Part shown: positions 60,344 through 64,000 of the stretch, piece by piece | Numbering within the stretch: the first letter of the stretch is position 1 | Layout of the letters: every line of letters starts with the position of its first letter | From: Siphonodentalium dalli | Lineage: Eukaryota; Mollusca; Scaphopoda; Gadilida; Siphonodentaliidae | Direction: 5' to 3' | Assembly: GCA_032622095.1 (NCBI GenBank) | Contig: CP136062.1 | Coordinates: 134,123,282 to 134,187,281, forward strand | Length of the DNA: 64,000 nt | Translations under genes and position numbers: made by a program | Notes under the pieces: generated by a model | Seen by the model: the letters and a program-made list of their open reading frames with translations, nothing else | Database searches by the model: none | Told to the model about the DNA's origin: nothing

Positions 60344-60740
60344 AATTATCGGATCGTCCAATGAAAATGTTGCGTTGCGTTGTGGAAGGCCAAGATAAAA
60401 TTATTGGTGCAATCAACAATCGCATTCAAATCGCACCAAATTTGATTTTAACAGACACAATTTCACCCGCTGTCAGTTCAAAATCCAGCTAATCCACGTT
60501 ACTTCATTATTGGGAAATTATCAGACAGAAAACGTATACATAGTATACATAATATACATAATATAATTGTTCTTGAAGAGAGATGAATATTTTTCAATCC
60601 AGTTAGTATTTTCTCCAAACTTATGGTAATTACATCACATACCTATATTATGGTAATACATACCAAATAAAGAATTTACAAAAGATACTATTGTGGGTTG
60701 TAAATCATAAGACGCACCAAATTATGGGTTTTACAACCGA
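60344..60740 (+). repeat. ~395-bp direct repeat, copy 1
   Basis: AATTATCGGATCGTCCAATG to GGGTTTTACAACCGA recurs at 61461-61848 in the same orientation with few differences. It does not have TG...CA ends. Confidence 0.88.
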
Positions 60741-61460
60741 TGGATATCACCAGTTCGGTAACACCAGTTAGGAGATATCGGCTTGGCACATAACTGCACA
60801 TGTGTGTTACTGGCCAATAGCTTATGACACTCTGCGATCATGGAAGGATAACATTTGAGTTATGCTATCCTTACTGTCACACTCGTGCCATAAACTGATG
60901 GCCAGTAACACACATCAATATATATTATCAATGTGTATTATCAAGTCAATTGCAAAATGAAGACCATGGGTGATAACTCAACTTCAAGCAATGAACCTCC
61001 TTTAATTTACATAATATATTTAAGTACAAGAGTATGTAAGATTCTCTCAATCTATGATGACTATATATACAATTCATGATATGTGCAAGATCAATTCAAG
61101 ATATGCGCATGATTCATTATTAGCACTATAGTGAATTTTCTGATCAAAATAATGTTAGAGTCTCTTTTTAGGCTCAATGTAAGAAGAACAAATAATTCAA
61201 TGGAACACGCATTCTGGCAAGTTATGAGCTGAGTACGGTACATTCTCTTTGTAGTATATTAAAGATACGGGCGGCCTTTGTCATGGGTATAGCTGTTAAA
61301 ATAGTCACATCTGCTAAATCTGCCACTGTTATATAATAGACAGATTTTGTTCTTATACAAATCATAAATATTGAGTAGATTGCATGTTCTTGTCATGCTT
61401 TGTAATGTAAACAAACATCAAAAACGTTACAAAATCATTTGTTTATAGACAAACACTCGC

Positions 61461-61848
61461 AATTATCGGATCGTCCAACGAAAATGTTGCGTTGCGCTGT
61501 GGAAGGCAAAGATAAAATTATTGGTGCAATCAACAATCGCATTCAAATCGCACCAAATTTGATCTTAATTGACACAATTTCACCCGCTGTCAGTTCAAAA
61601 TCCAGCTAATCCACGTTACTTCATTATTGGGAAATGATCAGACAAAAAATGTATACATAGTATACATAATATAATTGTTCTTGAAGAGAGATGAATATTT
61701 TTCAATCCAGTTAGTATTTTCTCCAAACTTATGGTAATTACATCACATAACTATATTATGGTAATACATACCAAATAAAGAATTTACAATAGATACTATT
61801 GTGGGTTGTAAATCATAAGACGCACCAAATTAGGGGTTTTACAACCGA
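61461..61848 (+). repeat. ~395-bp direct repeat, copy 2
   Basis: Same orientation as 60344-60740, separated by about 720 bp. It lacks one ATACATAATAT unit present in copy 1. Confidence 0.88.
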
Positions 61849-62507
61849 CGGACGTATAATGCACGCGAATCCAAATAAGGAAATGACGCAATATCGTGAC
61901 TGCTTATAAACAATTCAGTGCTTTTTGCAAGAAACTAAACAACACTCAACCTACATTTTCTCTGACACAAAGCGTGTTTTGTGAATAATATCATATTCAT
62001 ATCATCATTATGCTGTACTATTAGTATATTCTTGAGGAAATTATCATAACTTGATAAATGTTGTTCCTAAATTATAACCTGTAACGAAGGCCGCCTGACC
62101 CTTTAATGCTCTTTCCAAAGAAAATGTAGAAACACATATCTTCAGAGTATTAAGATGAGTCTTAAATATCTTTTTACCCTTTCTATACTAAATACTCATT
62201 GTTGAGAAGTTATCCCTCAGATAATATGTTTAACAAAAAACCATATGTCGTTTGTTGAAATTACTATCTGAACATTTCCCAATAGAAATCCTTCTGCACT
62301 TATAATATCTTTTTGTATGTCTATCGTCTACTCATTTCTCTTGGACACCCTCTGAATGAATGATAGACCATTCCCAATATACTTTTATAAATGTGGGGAG
62401 AATCCATTTAGTATAGAAAGGGTTAAGATATCAGAACACACTACAAATGAATGAATGGGATCCATCCAGGGCTTCTCGGTCTGTCTACCTATATCAGCCG
62501 AACATAC

Positions 62508-62555
62508 TTGTAAACGAAAAACAGACCATTCCAATGTATGCTTTCAAAGCTGAAT
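62508..62555 (-). CDS. candidate upstream exon of the PDI-like gene
   Basis: The acceptor TTTTCCCATTCTGTCAG|AT is excellent and the donor ACAA|GTATGT is good. Fifteen full codons read SALKAYIGMVCFSFT, with split codons at both ends. The short length limits certainty. Confidence 0.36.
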
Positions 62556-62803
62556 CTGACAGAATGGGAAAATTCATGCACAATACTCCAGACTACTCAA
62601 TACTGGTAATCCAAATAGTGCCCGCAGATCAGTCAAATTTAATACTGACTATAATATGGTACATTTGTGTCTCAATGACTAAAAAAGAAATGTTGCACAG
62701 ACTATGTTTAGAAAATAGAACATAACTGCCTCACTACTGGATAATATTTTAACACAGAGTGTTTTAGTACGTGGATGTTTGATGGGGACATTAGAAGATC
62801 ATC

Positions 62804-63017
62804 TACAGTAATGCCCTAAATAATCGACTCCTCAACCACAACAGAATTATGGGTAACTTTTCAGGATTTAGTCGGAAATATGGTTTGTTGCCATTCATCG
62901 GATAGCTCTCACAGAGCTTTCCGATGAATGGCAACAAGCCATATTTCCGACTAAATCCTGAAAGTTACCCATAATTCTGCTGTGGTTAAGGAGTCGATTA
63001 TTTAGGGCACTACTGTA
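62804..63017. repeat. ~214-bp near-perfect foldback
   Basis: TACAGTAATGCCCTAAATAA TCGACTCC pairs with GGAGTCGATTATTTAGGGCA CTACTGTA. The stem continues through GGATTTAGTCGGAAATATGG to a loop at about 62909-62917. Confidence 0.9.
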
Positions 63018-63057
63018 TCTTAACCTTGCAAATTTAATTTACTCAGCAAATGAGAAT

Positions 63058-63414
63058 TTATGGGTGTTCTTCATGAGTATGGCACACTAAGGAAATATCT
63101 GGTGGATATCGTCCATCAATCTTATACACAGTGACAGAAGAGCTGCATTCCTCAACTCGAGAAAGTTCTTTTGGTCTGCAGAACACACTGTGAAAACCAA
63201 TGGCTTCATTCATGGTAGAGACAGTGCTAACTGGTATTATAAACCAGCTTTGATTGGCCGCTGTACAAGCCACATTTATGTGATCACCCTGCTAAGAGAT
63301 TTTTCGAGTCTTTATCATCCTCTGTTGACTCGATCAATGACTCTAGATCAGGGTAATTAACTGCGGATAGATCCAGCAAGCCAAATGGAGCAGTGTACTT
63401 GATAAGTTCATTTC
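63058..63414 (-). CDS. probable exon(s) at the window edge, with an apparent 1-base frameshift
   Basis: After a strong acceptor (AATTTTTTTCTTCAG|GA) the frame encodes NELIKYTAPFGLLDLSAV then NYPDLESLIESTEDDKDSK and NLLAG, and hits TGA. One base over, the frame continues DHINVACTAANQSWFIIPV, TMNEAIGFHSVFCRPKEL, ECSSSVTVYKIDGRYPP and stops after HEEHP. Dropping one G of GCAGGGTGATC would join the two. Alternatives are a donor at G|GTGATC (63288) or an alternative acceptor TTAGCAG|G. I cannot assign the domain; VTVYKIDG resembles a Trx strand. It may be the upstream part of the PDI-like gene. Confidence 0.45.
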
Positions 63415-63427
63415 CTGAAGAAAAAAA

Positions 63428-63735
63428 TTAAAGTGATATGAAACACTCCGGTGGGGTGATCAAATATAAATGAAGTATAATCTTGTTCAAAGTCGTTATT
63501 TTTACAAATATAATATCCAAATTGACAACAAACACCGTCATTTTTATATATTTATTAAATTCAGTGACTCTTGAGGGCGAAATCATTTGCGTTAGTTTAT
63601 CGCCGACAGTTGCGTCCCAAATCAAGAAGTCAATATTTACAATTGAGCATAGTTCGGATGATGTTTTCTATGGAATGGTAAAGTCGATTTGCTTGAGATT
63701 TTTGGAGATGTTAATAGAACTGGAATATATAATCA
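63428..63735 (+). repeat. dispersed ~300-bp repeat, copy 4
   Basis: AATTAAAGTGATATGAAACA through GATGTTAATAGAAC matches 965-1270 in the same orientation. The remaining bases to the window end (63770-64000) are an AAAATTCCAAGATGGCCACT cluster related to 46240-46700. Confidence 0.75.
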
Positions 63736-64000
63736 CATCCATGGTCATCGGAAATAAAAAATGAAAGTGTCAATGACACTGTAGCTCAACTTGGGGAGGA
63801 GTTAATTTATTGCTGAGCAATGAAAAGAATAAGATCCATATAAAGCTTTATCATGATCGGATGAGGGGTATTGTTTGTAGTGTGCGCCAAATGATTAAGT
63901 CTAACAAAGAGAAAATTCCAAGATGGCCACTGGCGGCCATGTTTTTCTACGAATTTTGGTCAAAATACGAGGCTCCCATCTAGGGGTCTCCTCGAAGATC

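Noticed and set aside
60344-61848. LTR retrotransposon
   Set aside because: The direct repeats lack TG...CA ends and the interior has no gag or pol-like frame.

Overview
This is eukaryotic, intron-rich and repeat-rich DNA, almost certainly from an invertebrate animal. It is AT-rich, has short exons with GT-AG introns, and carries many small inverted-repeat elements, foldbacks, microsatellites and minisatellites. Motifs such as GGGCCATAACTC followed by GGACGGAC runs are, in my experience, common in marine lophotrochozoans (molluscs and relatives), but that placement is inference. I saw no prokaryotic operon, rRNA, tRNA or CRISPR.

Two host genes converge tail to tail near the left edge. (1) On the plus strand, the last five exons of an unrecognised protein lie at 2354-6075. 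All intron phases agree and the stop codon is at 6073-6075. (2) On the minus strand, a very long gene ends at 8156 and runs upstream to at least 53.9 kb, probably past 63 kb. I assembled twelve exons (53929 down to 8156) by splice sites, phase and protein logic. They encode a multi-thioredoxin-domain, protein-disulfide-isomerase-like (PDI-like) ER protein: one degenerate Trx module (53.9-36.8 kb), one module with a CFRC site (35.4 kb), one with no active-site cysteines (34.1-28.0 kb), an ERp29/PDI-D-type helical C-terminal domain (18.0-8.2 kb) and a terminal HEEL ER-retrieval signal. Two segments expected from domain logic were not found, one between 36.8 and 35.6 kb and one between 18.0 and 14.5 kb. 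Weaker candidate exons of the same strand lie at 54.9-63.4 kb.

Most other sequence is mobile or repeated DNA inside introns. Three families of short elements flanked by TTAA (piggyBac-like MITEs) recur, with termini AGGTACTCAATCCGA, AGGGGTACTGTACGCC and AGGCCCACTTAATTTTCGA. A 460-bp element beginning TGTGACCCGCCATATC occurs three times; one copy lies 16 bp from a 3' splice site. An inverted duplication (21.9-23.9 kb and 26.3-27.65 kb) flanks a 42-bp minisatellite and contains broken copies of a multicopy repeat-associated gene family; a second relic of that family is at 49.1-50.3 kb.

The points most worth following are the PDI-like gene with its unusual architecture, the partial tandem duplication of one of its exons inside a CT/TA microsatellite, a decayed copy of another exon at 46.0 kb, the MITE next to the CFRC-exon acceptor, and a candidate exon lying between the two arms of a hairpin element at 59.9-60.1 kb.
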